DNA of 64,000 nucleotides. Source: Pseudomonas lini (GTDB taxonomy: Bacteria; Pseudomonadota; Gammaproteobacteria; Pseudomonadales; Pseudomonadaceae). The DNA is taken from assembly GCF_030812475.1 (NCBI RefSeq), contig NZ_JAUSSR010000010.1, forward strand, positions 186,001-250,000, given 5' to 3'. Position numbers and translations under genes: made by a program. This document shows, piece after piece, positions 15,479-23,579 of the stretch. A model generated the notes under the pieces. The model did not search any database and had not been told where the DNA came from. It saw only the letters and a list, made by a program, of their open reading frames with translations. How positions within the stretch are numbered: the stretch's first letter is position 1; each line of letters starts with the position of its first letter.

Positions 15479-16012
15479 ATGAGCGCGACCACTCCCGACG
15501 CTGCGCAACCGTCATTCGCCCGACTCCCGCTGGGCCTGACCCTTAACGGTCAGGAGCGTCAGCTTGAGATCTTGCCCTGGACCACATTGCTGGATTTGTT
15601 GCGTGAGCAACTGGACCTGGTCGGCACAAAAAAAGGTTGCGACCACGGTCAATGTGGCGCCTGCACGGTGTTGCTCAATGGCAAGCGAGTGAACGCCTGC
15701 CTGACGCTGGCGGTGATGTGCGACGGTGCCGACCTGGTCACGGTCGAAGGCCTGGCCAACGGCGAGGAACTGCATCCGATGCAGCGTGCCTTCATCAAGC
15801 ATGATGCCTTTCAATGCGGCTACTGCACGCCAGGGCAGATTTGCTCGGCGGTGGGACTGGCTAATGAAGGCCGGGCGCAGACCTCCGAGCAGATTCGAGA
15901 AGGGATGAGCGGTAACCTCTGCCGCTGCGGTGCCTACAACAACATCCGCGATGCCATCGAGGAAGCGCTTCCCGCTTGTATGCAAGGTGTCGGGCAAGGA
16001 GGTGGCCAATGA
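15479..16012 (+). CDS. Molybdenum hydroxylase, [2Fe-2S] subunit (PaoA/YagT-like)
   Basis: A 177-residue electron-transfer subunit of the xanthine oxidase family. The plant-type ferredoxin domain carries four cysteines in KKGCDHGQCGACTV...NACL (about 55-80), and the C-terminal helical domain carries the other four in QCGYCTPGQI and GNLCRCGAY (about 115-160). Together they bind two [2Fe-2S] clusters. E. coli PaoA begins with a Tat signal; no twin-arginine signal or hydrophobic stretch is present here, so a cytoplasmic enzyme is likely. Its TGA overlaps the ATG of the FAD subunit. I chose the ATG at 15479; the upstream in-frame sequence looks non-coding. Confidence 0.92.
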   Translation: MSATTPDAAQPSFARLPLGLTLNGQERQLEILPWTTLLDLLREQLDLVGTKKGCDHGQCGACTVLLNGKRVNACLTLAVMCDGADLVTVEGLANGEELHPMQRAFIKHDAFQCGYCTPGQICSAVGLANEGRAQTSEQIREGMSGNLCRCGAYNNIRDAIEEALPACMQGVGQGGGQ

Positions 16013-17001
16013 ATCCTTTCCACTACAGCAAGCCGGATTCGGTGCAGGATGCCGTGCATCTCGCAGGTCCCGCCTCGCGTTTCATCGCGGGCGGTACGAA
16101 TCTGCTGGATCTGATGAAGGAAAACGTCACCCGACCCGAGCACCTGATCGATATCACCGGCCTGCCTCTGCGTGAAGTCAGCGAAACGGCCAGGGGCGGA
16201 CTGATGATCGGCGCCCTGGTCAGCAACGCCGACCTCGCCTGGCACCCCTTGATCGAGCAACGTTACCCGCTGTTGTCCCAAGCCATTCTGGCGGGCGCAT
16301 CGCCGCAATTGCGCAATATGGCGAGCACGGGTGGCAATCTGTTGCAACGTACCCGTTGCTATTACTTCTACGACGCCAGCGTGCCGTGCAATAAACGCGA
16401 GCCGGGCAGCGGTTGCCCGGCTCGCGATGGTCTGAATCGAATCCACGCCATCTTTGGCGCCAGTGCGCAGTGTGTCGCCACGCATCCCTCAGACATGTGC
16501 GTGGCCCTGGCTGCGCTGGAGGCGGTGGTACACGTGCAGGGTCGTGGTGGTGCGCGCAGCATCGAGTTTGCCGATTTCCACCGTTTGCCCGGCGAGGCTC
16601 CGGAGCGTGACAACCAACTGGCCGACGATGAGCTGATCACGGCCATCGAGCTGCCCGCTGCCGGTTTCGCCGACTGCAGCCATTACCTGAAGATACGCGA
16701 TCGCGCATCCTATGCCTTTGCGCTGGTCTCGGTGGCCGCAGCGCTCAAGGTGGTCGGGCCCATCATTCGCGAAGCGCGGCTGGTCCTCGGTGGCGTGGCG
16801 CACAAACCCTGGCGTGACAAGGCCGTCGAAAGCTGGCTGACGGGCAAGGCACCCAGCCGTGAAACCTTCACTGCCGCCGCCGATACCCTGCTGCAAAACG
16901 CCGAACCGCTCGAACACAACGCGTTTAAAGTCAAACTGGCGCGGCGGGCCATTGTCCGCGCCCTGAGCGATGCCGCGCAGGGAGGGCAGCCCGATGAATA
17001 A
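16009..17001 (+). CDS. Molybdenum hydroxylase, FAD subunit with extra [4Fe-4S] insert (PaoB/YagS-like)
   Basis: A 330-residue FAD-binding subunit of the molybdopterin dehydrogenase type. The FAD pyrophosphate loop is RFIAGGTNLLDLMK (24-37), followed by MASTGGNLLQRTRC. An insert with four cysteines at about C117, C127, C136 and C155 (RTRCYYF, VPCNKREPGSGC, AQCVA) matches the additional [4Fe-4S] cluster described in PaoB. It passes electrons between the iron-sulfur subunit and an external acceptor. It overlaps the upstream gene by four bases and the downstream gene by eight, a tight operon. Confidence 0.92.
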   Translation: MNPFHYSKPDSVQDAVHLAGPASRFIAGGTNLLDLMKENVTRPEHLIDITGLPLREVSETARGGLMIGALVSNADLAWHPLIEQRYPLLSQAILAGASPQLRNMASTGGNLLQRTRCYYFYDASVPCNKREPGSGCPARDGLNRIHAIFGASAQCVATHPSDMCVALAALEAVVHVQGRGGARSIEFADFHRLPGEAPERDNQLADDELITAIELPAAGFADCSHYLKIRDRASYAFALVSVAAALKVVGPIIREARLVLGGVAHKPWRDKAVESWLTGKAPSRETFTAAADTLLQNAEPLEHNAFKVKLARRAIVRALSDAAQGGQPDE

Positions 17002-19195
17002 TTTCACTCAACCCTTGGGCCAGCCGCTGGACCGGGTCGACGGTCAGCTCAAAGTGACCGGTCAGGCACGATACGCCGGCGAATTCACCGAAGAAGGCCT
17101 GCTTCACGGCAGCGTCGTTTCCAGCAACATCGCCAGTGGTCGGGTAGTCCGGATTGATGCATCGAAGGCATTGGCGCTGCCTGGTGTGATCGCGATCATC
17201 GATCACACGAACCGGTCGAAAATCGCCAGTTACGACGAGCCATACGAGGACGCCGACTCGGCCGAGGGCTCGCCGTTCCGCCCCTTGTACAACGACCGGG
17301 TTCTGTACAGTGGCCAACCGCTGGCGCTGGTGGTCGCCGACAATCTTGAATTGGCGCGGTATGCCGGTTCACTGGTGGTGATCGAATACGAAACCGCAGA
17401 GCATCAGACCGATTTGCTGAAGCTGCAAGGCGAAGCCCGGGAGGCACCCGTCGATCTGCCCAAACCCCGTGGGCATTTTCAGGAGGAATTTGCCGGCGCA
17501 GCCATCAGCCTGGACCTGAACTACAGCACGCCGATCGAACATCACAATCCGATGGAGCCCCATGCCAGCACGGTCCTGTATCAGGGCGATGGCAGCCTGC
17601 ACATCCACGACAAGACCCAGGGTACGCAGAACTGTCAGTCCTATGTGCAAAAGGTCTTTGGACTCGAGAAACAGCACGTCAGAATTTTCGCGGCTTATGT
17701 CGGCGGTGCATTCGGCTCGGGCTTGCGCCCGCAATATCAGCTCGTACTGGCCGTCATGGCGGCGCTATCGCTCAAGCGCTCGGTGCGGGTGACGCTGACC
17801 CGGCAGCAGATGTTTACGTTCGGTTACCGACCCCGCACATTGCAGCGTCTGCAAATAGGGGCGGCGGCCAATGGTCGTTTGCTGGCGATCGCCCATACCG
17901 CCATTGGCCAGACCTCCAGATTCGAAGATTTCACCGAGCATGTGGTGGAGTGGAGCGGCATGCTCTATCACTGCGACAACGTGCAGCTGACCTACAAATT
18001 GTTGCCGCTGGATGTGTTCACGCCATTGGACATGCGCGCCCCGGGTGCCGCGCTGGGGCTGATCGGCCTGGAGTGTGCCCTGGATGAAATGGCCTGCGCC
18101 CTGGCGATCGACCCGCTGCAGTTGCGCCTGATCAATTTTGCCGAACGCAATCAGAACGAAGACAAACCCTATTCCAGCAAGGCATTGCGCGAGTGTTATG
18201 CCCAGGGCGCCAAGCGCTTCGGTTGGGAACAACGCAATGCCGAACCCCGCAGCATGCGCCAGGGCCGGCAGCTGGTTGGCTGGGGCATGGCCGGTGGCGT
18301 CTGGGAGGCCATGCAGCAGAAGGCCAGTGCCAAAGCCCGTCTCGATCACCACGGCAAACTGACGGTCAGCAGCGCAACGACAGACATCGGCACCGGCACT
18401 TACACGGTGATGACGCAAATCGCCGCACAGGCGTCGGGCGTTTCGGTGAAGGATGTCACCTTTATCCTCGGCGACTCGTCCTTACCGACCGCGCCGTTGC
18501 AGGGAGGATCATTCACTGTCTCGTCAGTGGGCACCGCGGTGCAGCAAGCCTGTGAAGCCTTGAAGGAAAAACTGCTTGCCGTCGCGCGGCAGACGTCTGC
18601 GGCATTCGCTGGCGTGACCGCTGAACAGGCCGTTTTCGAAGAAGGGCATTTGACCTTCGGCGAGGCGCGGGTGGCATTGGCCGCGCTGGCCAGGGACAGC
18701 GGGGAAGAGGCGATCGAGGTTCAGGTGGATGCCGAGCCCGACAAGAAACGCGAAGCCTATGCCACCGCTACTCACTCGGCAGTGTTCGTCGAGGTATTGG
18801 TCGATGAGGACTTGGGTATCGTCAAGGTCAACCGTGTGGTCAGTGCGATCGCTGCGGGCCGGGTAGTCAACCCGAAAATGGCCCGCAGCCAGATCCTTGG
18901 CGGTGTTGTCTGGGGCATCGGCATGGCGTTGCACGAAGAGACTCAAACCGACCACGCCCTGGGCCGTCACATGAACCACAACCTGGCCGAATACCACATC
19001 CCGGTAAACGCTGACATCGGCGACATTGACGTACTGTTTGTCGAAGAACACGACGAGATCGTCAATGCCCTGGGTTCCAAGGGCGTGGGCGAAATAGGCA
19101 TCGTCGGGGTGGCGGCAGCCGTGGCCAATGCCATCTACCACGCCACCGGCACACGGGTGCGGGATTTTCCGATCACCTTGGACAAACTGCTTTAA
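16994..19195 (+). CDS. Molybdenum hydroxylase, molybdopterin-binding catalytic subunit (PaoC/YagR-like)
   Basis: A 733-residue catalytic subunit of the xanthine oxidase family, the same size as E. coli PaoC. It starts with LGQPLDRVDGQLKVTGQARY (domain I), has the cofactor-binding segments AAYVGGAFGSGLRPQYQ and DIGTGTYTVMTQIAAQ, and ends with GSKGVGEIGIVGVAAAVANA, where Glu at about residue 700 is the catalytic base. The Pao family oxidises aldehydes, often aromatic, using a molybdopterin cytosine dinucleotide cofactor. Substrate here is unknown. No dedicated maturation chaperone (PaoD/XdhC) is visible nearby. Its stop codon overlaps the stop of the convergent MFS gene by four bases. Confidence 0.93.
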   Translation: MNNFTQPLGQPLDRVDGQLKVTGQARYAGEFTEEGLLHGSVVSSNIASGRVVRIDASKALALPGVIAIIDHTNRSKIASYDEPYEDADSAEGSPFRPLYNDRVLYSGQPLALVVADNLELARYAGSLVVIEYETAEHQTDLLKLQGEAREAPVDLPKPRGHFQEEFAGAAISLDLNYSTPIEHHNPMEPHASTVLYQGDGSLHIHDKTQGTQNCQSYVQKVFGLEKQHVRIFAAYVGGAFGSGLRPQYQLVLAVMAALSLKRSVRVTLTRQQMFTFGYRPRTLQRLQIGAAANGRLLAIAHTAIGQTSRFEDFTEHVVEWSGMLYHCDNVQLTYKLLPLDVFTPLDMRAPGAALGLIGLECALDEMACALAIDPLQLRLINFAERNQNEDKPYSSKALRECYAQGAKRFGWEQRNAEPRSMRQGRQLVGWGMAGGVWEAMQQKASAKARLDHHGKLTVSSATTDIGTGTYTVMTQIAAQASGVSVKDVTFILGDSSLPTAPLQGGSFTVSSVGTAVQQACEALKEKLLAVARQTSAAFAGVTAEQAVFEEGHLTFGEARVALAALARDSGEEAIEVQVDAEPDKKREAYATATHSAVFVEVLVDEDLGIVKVNRVVSAIAAGRVVNPKMARSQILGGVVWGIGMALHEETQTDHALGRHMNHNLAEYHIPVNADIGDIDVLFVEEHDEIVNALGSKGVGEIGIVGVAAAVANAIYHATGTRVRDFPITLDKLL

Positions 19196-20430
19196 ACCCG
19201 GACTTCTTCAACCGGCATATGCATGCGGTCGCGGTGGGCCAGGGTCGGGAACAGCTTGATCCAGACCCCGGTCACCACCAGCGTGCCGATGCCGCCCATG
19301 ACCACCGCCGGCACAGTGCCGAACCAATGGGCGGTCAGGCCGGATTCAAACTCGCCCAACTGGTTCGAGGCGCCGATGAACAGACCGTTCACCGCGCTGA
19401 CACGGCCGCGCATTTCGTCCGGGGTTTCCAGTTGCACGAACGAGGCGCGGATCACCATGCTGATCATGTCCGCCGCACCCAGCACCACCAGTACGGCAAG
19501 GGAAAACCAGAAGGAGGTGGACAGGCCGAACGCGATAGTCGCCACGCCAAACACGCCCACCGCGGTGAACATCACTCGCCCGACCTTGCGATCCACGGAA
19601 AACCGCGCCAGCCATAGCGACATCAGCAACGCCCCCACCGCCGGGGCCGAACGCAACAGGCCAAGGCCCCAGGGACCCGTCAACAGAATGTCCTTGGCGA
19701 ATACGGGCAACAGCGCTGTCGCGCCACCGAGCAGGACCGCAAACAGATCCAGGGAAATCGCCCCGAGGATATCCGGACGGCTGCGAATGAAGCGGATGCC
19801 CGCCAGCAACGAATCGAGGGTGGCCTTGCCCTTGTTCAGCGGTGTCTGTCGACCGGGCAAGTTGAGCATCAAGCCACAGGCGATGACGTAGAGAATCACG
19901 GTCGGGCCATACACCCAGACACTGCCGAAGGCGTAGAGCAAGCCACCGAGTGCCGGAGCGACGATGGTCGCCGATTGTTGGGCTGACTGAGCGGCGGCGA
20001 CGGCGCGCGGGAACAGCGCACTGGGCACGATGCTCGGCAGCAGGGCCTGGGTGGTCGGCATTTCGAAGGAACGGGCGGCACCCAGCAGGAACGCGAGGAT
20101 GAAAATCATTTCCCGGGTGACATGGTCGGTCGCACTGCCGATGGCCAGGGACAGGGCGATCAAGGCTTGCAGGGACTGGCAGATTGCCGCGACCTTGCGT
20201 CGGTCATAACGGTCCGCCACGTGCCCGGTATGCAGCATGAACAGCACCCGCGGGGCAAATTCCACCAGTCCCACCAGACCCAGGTCGAGCACATTGCCGG
20301 TCAGCTGATACAGGTTCCAGCCGATGGCCACGGTGAGCATCTGAAAGCCGCTGGCGGTAAATACCCGAGCCAGCCAGAACGCGATGAAAGGGCGGTGATG
20401 ACGTAGCAGCAGTGGCGCTTGGTCAGGCAT
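19192..20430 (-). CDS. MFS exporter (EntS-like MFS_3 family)
   Basis: A 412-residue transporter with about twelve helices. The N-terminus RPFIAFWLARVFTASGFQML and the loop HTGHVADRYDRRKVAA are typical of the MFS_3 branch that includes the enterobactin exporter EntS, and a second cytoplasmic loop VQLETPDEMRGRVSAVN is characteristic of it. It lies convergent to the molybdenum hydroxylase operon, overlapping its stop codon by four bases, and divergent from cioA. The substrate is unknown; nothing in the neighbourhood suggests a siderophore. Confidence 0.88.
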   Translation of the reverse strand: MPDQAPLLLRHHRPFIAFWLARVFTASGFQMLTVAIGWNLYQLTGNVLDLGLVGLVEFAPRVLFMLHTGHVADRYDRRKVAAICQSLQALIALSLAIGSATDHVTREMIFILAFLLGAARSFEMPTTQALLPSIVPSALFPRAVAAAQSAQQSATIVAPALGGLLYAFGSVWVYGPTVILYVIACGLMLNLPGRQTPLNKGKATLDSLLAGIRFIRSRPDILGAISLDLFAVLLGGATALLPVFAKDILLTGPWGLGLLRSAPAVGALLMSLWLARFSVDRKVGRVMFTAVGVFGVATIAFGLSTSFWFSLAVLVVLGAADMISMVIRASFVQLETPDEMRGRVSAVNGLFIGASNQLGEFESGLTAHWFGTVPAVVMGGIGTLVVTGVWIKLFPTLAHRDRMHMPVEEVRV

Positions 20431-20614
20431 TTGATGACGAATCCGGGCGAGGGAGGTGTCGAGATTATCATCAACCTGTAACTAGAAGTTGCGGAGCCAA
20501 GGGATTTAGTTAGCTAGACACCGATCTTAAGGGCGACGTCAGTGAGGCAACCTGTCACGCGGCAAAAGACCACAGCGTCCATCGTCAAAAACCGGACTAC
20601 TCTTTCAGCGTTAC

Positions 20615-20628
20615 TTGATCCAGATCAA
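20615..20628. promoter_or_regulatory. ANR/FNR box upstream of cioAB
   Basis: TTGATCCAGATCAA is an exact match to the FNR/ANR consensus TTGAT-N4-ATCAA. It lies 162 bases upstream of the cioA start in the 360-base gap to the divergent MFS gene. ANR control of cioAB by oxygen is known in P. aeruginosa. The rest of the gap (20431-20614 and 20629-20789) shows no further gene. Confidence 0.85.
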
Positions 20629-20789
20629 GACCCTTGGTGGAAATGATCCGGCGGCCAGATGGCCAGACTCCCTACGTCGTGATGTTTGCAGAAAAAGAAC
20701 GAATTCGAATTCGCCACACTCCATATCCGTGGGGGCAGTGGGTGCAGGCCGCAGGCCTTCAGCCGGTATTACCTGACAGAGGAAGACTT

Positions 20790-22232
20790 ATGTTCGGTTT
20801 GGAGGCACTTGATCTCGCCCGAATCCAATTCGCGTTCACTATCTCGTTCCATATCCTGTTCCCGGCCATCACCATCGGCCTGGCGAGTTACCTGGCGGTG
20901 CTCGAAGGGCTGTGGCTGAAAACCAACAACAACACCTATCGCGACCTGTATCACTTCTGGTCGAAGATCTTTGCCGTCAACTTCGGCATGGGGGTGGTCT
21001 CCGGACTGGTCATGGCCTATCAGTTCGGCACCAACTGGAGCCGCTTCTCGGACTTCGCCGGTGCCGTGACCGGGCCGTTGCTGACGTACGAGGTGCTGAC
21101 AGCGTTCTTCCTCGAAGCCGGTTTCCTGGGCGTCATGCTGTTCGGCTGGAACAAGGTGGGGCGCAACCTGCACTTCTTCTCGACGGTCATGGTCGCCATT
21201 GGCACCCTGATCTCGACCTTCTGGATTCTTGCCTCCAACAGCTGGATGCAAACGCCGCAGGGTTACGAAATCGTCAATGGCCAGGTGATTCCAGTGGACT
21301 GGCTGGCGGTGATCTTCAACCCGTCGTTCCCCTACCGCCTGATGCACATGGCGACGGCGGCATTCGTTGCGACCGCATTCTTCGTCGGCTCCTCGGCGGC
21401 CTGGCACCTGCTGCGGGGCAAGGACAATCCGGCGATCCGCACCATGCTCTCGATGGCCATGTGGATGGCCTTGATCGTGGCGCCTATCCAGGCGGTCATC
21501 GGTGATTTCCACGGGCTCAACACGCTCAAGCATCAGCCGGCGAAAATTGCCGCGATCGAAGGTCACTGGGAAAACCATGGCGATGAGCCGACCCCGCTGA
21601 TCCTGTTCGGCTGGCCGGACATGAAGGAAGAGCGGACCAAATTCGCCGTCGAGATTCCGTACCTGGGCAGCCTGATCCTGACTCACTCCCTGGATAAACA
21701 GGTGCCGGCGCTCAAGGAATTCCCGCCTGAGGATCGACCGAATTCGACCATTGTGTTCTGGTCGTTCCGGATCATGGTCGGCCTGGGTTTGCTGATGATC
21801 TTCACCGGTTTGTGGAGCCTGTGGCTGCGCAAACGCGACAAGCTGTATACCTCGCGACCGTTTCTGTATCTGGCGTTGTGGATGGGGCCGTCCGGTCTGA
21901 TCGCGATCCTCGCCGGTTGGTTCACCACTGAAATCGGCCGTCAGCCTTGGGTGGTCTACGGCCTGATGCGCACGGCGGATGCGTCCTCCAATCACAGCTT
22001 CATGCAGATGAGCATCACCCTGGTCCTGTTCGTCGTAGTGTATTTCGCGCTGTTCGGTGCCGGTCTGGGCTACATGATGCGCCTGGTGCGCAAAGGGCCG
22101 AAGATCGACGAAGGCAAGGAAACCAACGAAGGCGGGCCCGGCCAGCAACGCACGCCGGCCCGTCCGCTGTCCGCTGCCGACGAAGACAACGATGACACTG
22201 ATAACCGCCCCAGCCTGACCAAGGAGATTTGA
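20790..22232 (+). CDS. cioA: Cyanide-insensitive bd-type quinol oxidase, subunit I
   Basis: A 480-residue subunit I of a bd-type ubiquinol oxidase, the terminal oxidase of an alternative branch that does not pump protons and resists cyanide. The first helix AFTISFHILFPAITIGLASY carries an axial haem histidine, FPYRLMHMATAAF the second, and AGWFTTEIGRQPWVVYGLMR is the conserved GRQPW region. The short Q-loop and about 480-residue length fit the CIO group rather than E. coli CydA. I chose the ATG at 20790 with GAGGAAG just upstream; an open frame to 20634 has no ribosome site and no family similarity. cioB starts three bases after the stop. Confidence 0.96.
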   Translation: MFGLEALDLARIQFAFTISFHILFPAITIGLASYLAVLEGLWLKTNNNTYRDLYHFWSKIFAVNFGMGVVSGLVMAYQFGTNWSRFSDFAGAVTGPLLTYEVLTAFFLEAGFLGVMLFGWNKVGRNLHFFSTVMVAIGTLISTFWILASNSWMQTPQGYEIVNGQVIPVDWLAVIFNPSFPYRLMHMATAAFVATAFFVGSSAAWHLLRGKDNPAIRTMLSMAMWMALIVAPIQAVIGDFHGLNTLKHQPAKIAAIEGHWENHGDEPTPLILFGWPDMKEERTKFAVEIPYLGSLILTHSLDKQVPALKEFPPEDRPNSTIVFWSFRIMVGLGLLMIFTGLWSLWLRKRDKLYTSRPFLYLALWMGPSGLIAILAGWFTTEIGRQPWVVYGLMRTADASSNHSFMQMSITLVLFVVVYFALFGAGLGYMMRLVRKGPKIDEGKETNEGGPGQQRTPARPLSAADEDNDDTDNRPSLTKEI

Positions 22233-22235
22233 ATC

Positions 22236-23243
22236 ATGGGTATCGATCTTCCGCTGATCTGGGCCGTGATCATCATCTTCGGCATCATGATGTACGTGGT
22301 CATGGACGGCTTCGATCTGGGCATCGGCATTCTCTTTCCATTCATCAAGGGCAAGACCGACCGAGACGTGATGATGAACACCGTCGCGCCGGTCTGGGAC
22401 GGCAACGAAACCTGGCTGGTCCTGGGGGGCGCGGCATTGTTTGGCGCGTTCCCGCTGGCCTATTCGGTGGTGCTCTCGGCCTTGTACCTGCCGCTGATTT
22501 TCATGCTGATGGGCCTGATCTTCCGTGGCGTGGCCTTCGAGTTCCGTTTCAAGGCCAAGGACCATAAGCGCCACCTCTGGGACAAGGCGTTCATCGGCGG
22601 TTCGATTGCCGCCACGTTCTTCCAGGGCGTGGCGCTCGGTGCGTTCATTGACGGATTCCCGGTGGAAAATCGTCAATTCGCCGGTGGCTCGCTGGACTGG
22701 CTGACGCCGTTCACGATGTTCTGTGGCGCGGCGCTGGTGGTGGCTTATGCGCTGCTCGGTTGCACCTGGCTGATCATGAAAACCGAAGGCAAGTTGCAAG
22801 AACAGATGCATGACCTGGCGCGGCCGCTGGCGTTTGTCCTGCTGGCAGTGATCGGTATCGTCAGCATCTGGACGCCATTGGCTCACACCGACATCGCCGC
22901 TCGCTGGTTCAGCCTGCCCAACCTGTTCTGGTTCCTGCCGGTGCCGATCCTGGTGCTGGTGACCCTGTACGGACTGATTCGCGCCGTGGCCCGCAATGCG
23001 AATTACACGCCGTTCCTGCTGACGCTGGTGCTGATTTTCCTCGGCTACAGCGGTCTGGGCATCAGCTTGTGGCCGAACATCGTGCCGCCCTCGATCTCGA
23101 TCTGGGACGCGGCGGCGCCGCCGCAAAGCCAGGGCTTCATGCTGGTGGGGACGTTATTCATCATCCCGTTCATCCTGGGTTACACCTTCTGGAGCTACTA
23201 CGTGTTCCGCGGCAAGGTTACCCACGAAGATGGCTACCACTAG
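22236..23243 (+). CDS. cioB: Cyanide-insensitive bd-type quinol oxidase, subunit II
   Basis: A 335-residue subunit II of the bd-type oxidase, with eight to nine membrane helices. It starts DLPLIWAVIIIFGIMMYVVM followed by DGFDLGIGILFPF and VWDGNETWLVLGGAALF, the strongly conserved CydB segments. AAGGAG at the end of cioA serves as ribosome site. The gene stops at 23243; a partial REP hairpin and a small DUF2474 gene follow in the same direction. Confidence 0.96.
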   Translation: MGIDLPLIWAVIIIFGIMMYVVMDGFDLGIGILFPFIKGKTDRDVMMNTVAPVWDGNETWLVLGGAALFGAFPLAYSVVLSALYLPLIFMLMGLIFRGVAFEFRFKAKDHKRHLWDKAFIGGSIAATFFQGVALGAFIDGFPVENRQFAGGSLDWLTPFTMFCGAALVVAYALLGCTWLIMKTEGKLQEQMHDLARPLAFVLLAVIGIVSIWTPLAHTDIAARWFSLPNLFWFLPVPILVLVTLYGLIRAVARNANYTPFLLTLVLIFLGYSGLGISLWPNIVPPSISIWDAAAPPQSQGFMLVGTLFIIPFILGYTFWSYYVFRGKVTHEDGYH

Positions 23244-23254
23244 TTTCAATTAAT

Positions 23255-23300
23255 CTGTGGGAGCGGGCTTGCCCCGGGCGGCGCTCCCGCGATGGCGTCG
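23255..23300. repeat. Partial REP hairpin between cioB and the DUF2474 gene
   Basis: CTGTGGGAGCGGGCTTGCCC is a REP left arm; the right arm GGCGCTCCCGCGATGG is short and degenerate. It interrupts the otherwise compact cio operon. Confidence 0.6.
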
Positions 23301-23336
23301 TTAAAGACGCCGTCGATCTAACGGAGGATCGAAGCA

Positions 23337-23504
23337 ATGACCGGCAAACATTCCTTGCGGGAAATCGAAGCAGCAGAGAAAAAACCGCTGTGGCAGCGAC
23401 TGGGCTGGCTGGCAATGATCTGGACCGGCAGCGTCGTGGCGCTGTTCATCGTCGCGAGCCTGATGCGCATGTTCATGAACGCCGCGGGCTTGTCGACTCA
23501 CTGA
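23337..23504 (+). CDS. DUF2474 small membrane protein of the cio operon
   Basis: A 55-residue protein: a charged N-terminus (MTGKHSLREIEAAEKKPLWQ), one membrane helix (WLAMIWTGSVVALFIVASLM) and a short tail. GGAGG lies nine bases before the ATG. Genes of the DUF2474 family are regularly found behind cioAB-type oxidase genes and are the likely counterpart of CydX, a small subunit that stabilises bd oxidases. That role is inferred from context. A terminator follows 40 bases downstream. Confidence 0.85.
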   Translation: MTGKHSLREIEAAEKKPLWQRLGWLAMIWTGSVVALFIVASLMRMFMNAAGLSTH

Positions 23505-23544
23505 TTGCGCAACATCCCATCCCTTGCCTGTGGCATGGGTTTGC

Positions 23545-23571
23545 AACCCTCCACGATCGCAGGGTTTTTTT
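23545..23571 (+). terminator. Terminator of the cioAB-DUF2474 operon
   Basis: AACCCT and AGGGTT pair around a ten-base loop and are followed by a run of T (seven in all), 40 bases after the DUF2474 stop codon. The stem is short, so strength is uncertain. Confidence 0.55.
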
Positions 23572-23579
23572 ACCCGAGA

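Noticed and set aside
20634..20789. In-frame upstream extension of cioA
   Set aside because: No ribosome site and no resemblance to CydA-family N-termini; the ATG at 20790 has GAGGAAG and gives the family start MFGLEALDLARIQF. The stretch is promoter DNA behind the ANR box.
20769..23126. Very long minus-strand open frame (785 codons) opposite cioA and cioB
   Set aside because: Composition is Gln/His/Arg/Asp rich, as expected when a GC-rich membrane-protein gene is read on the other strand. No ribosome site and no family similarity.
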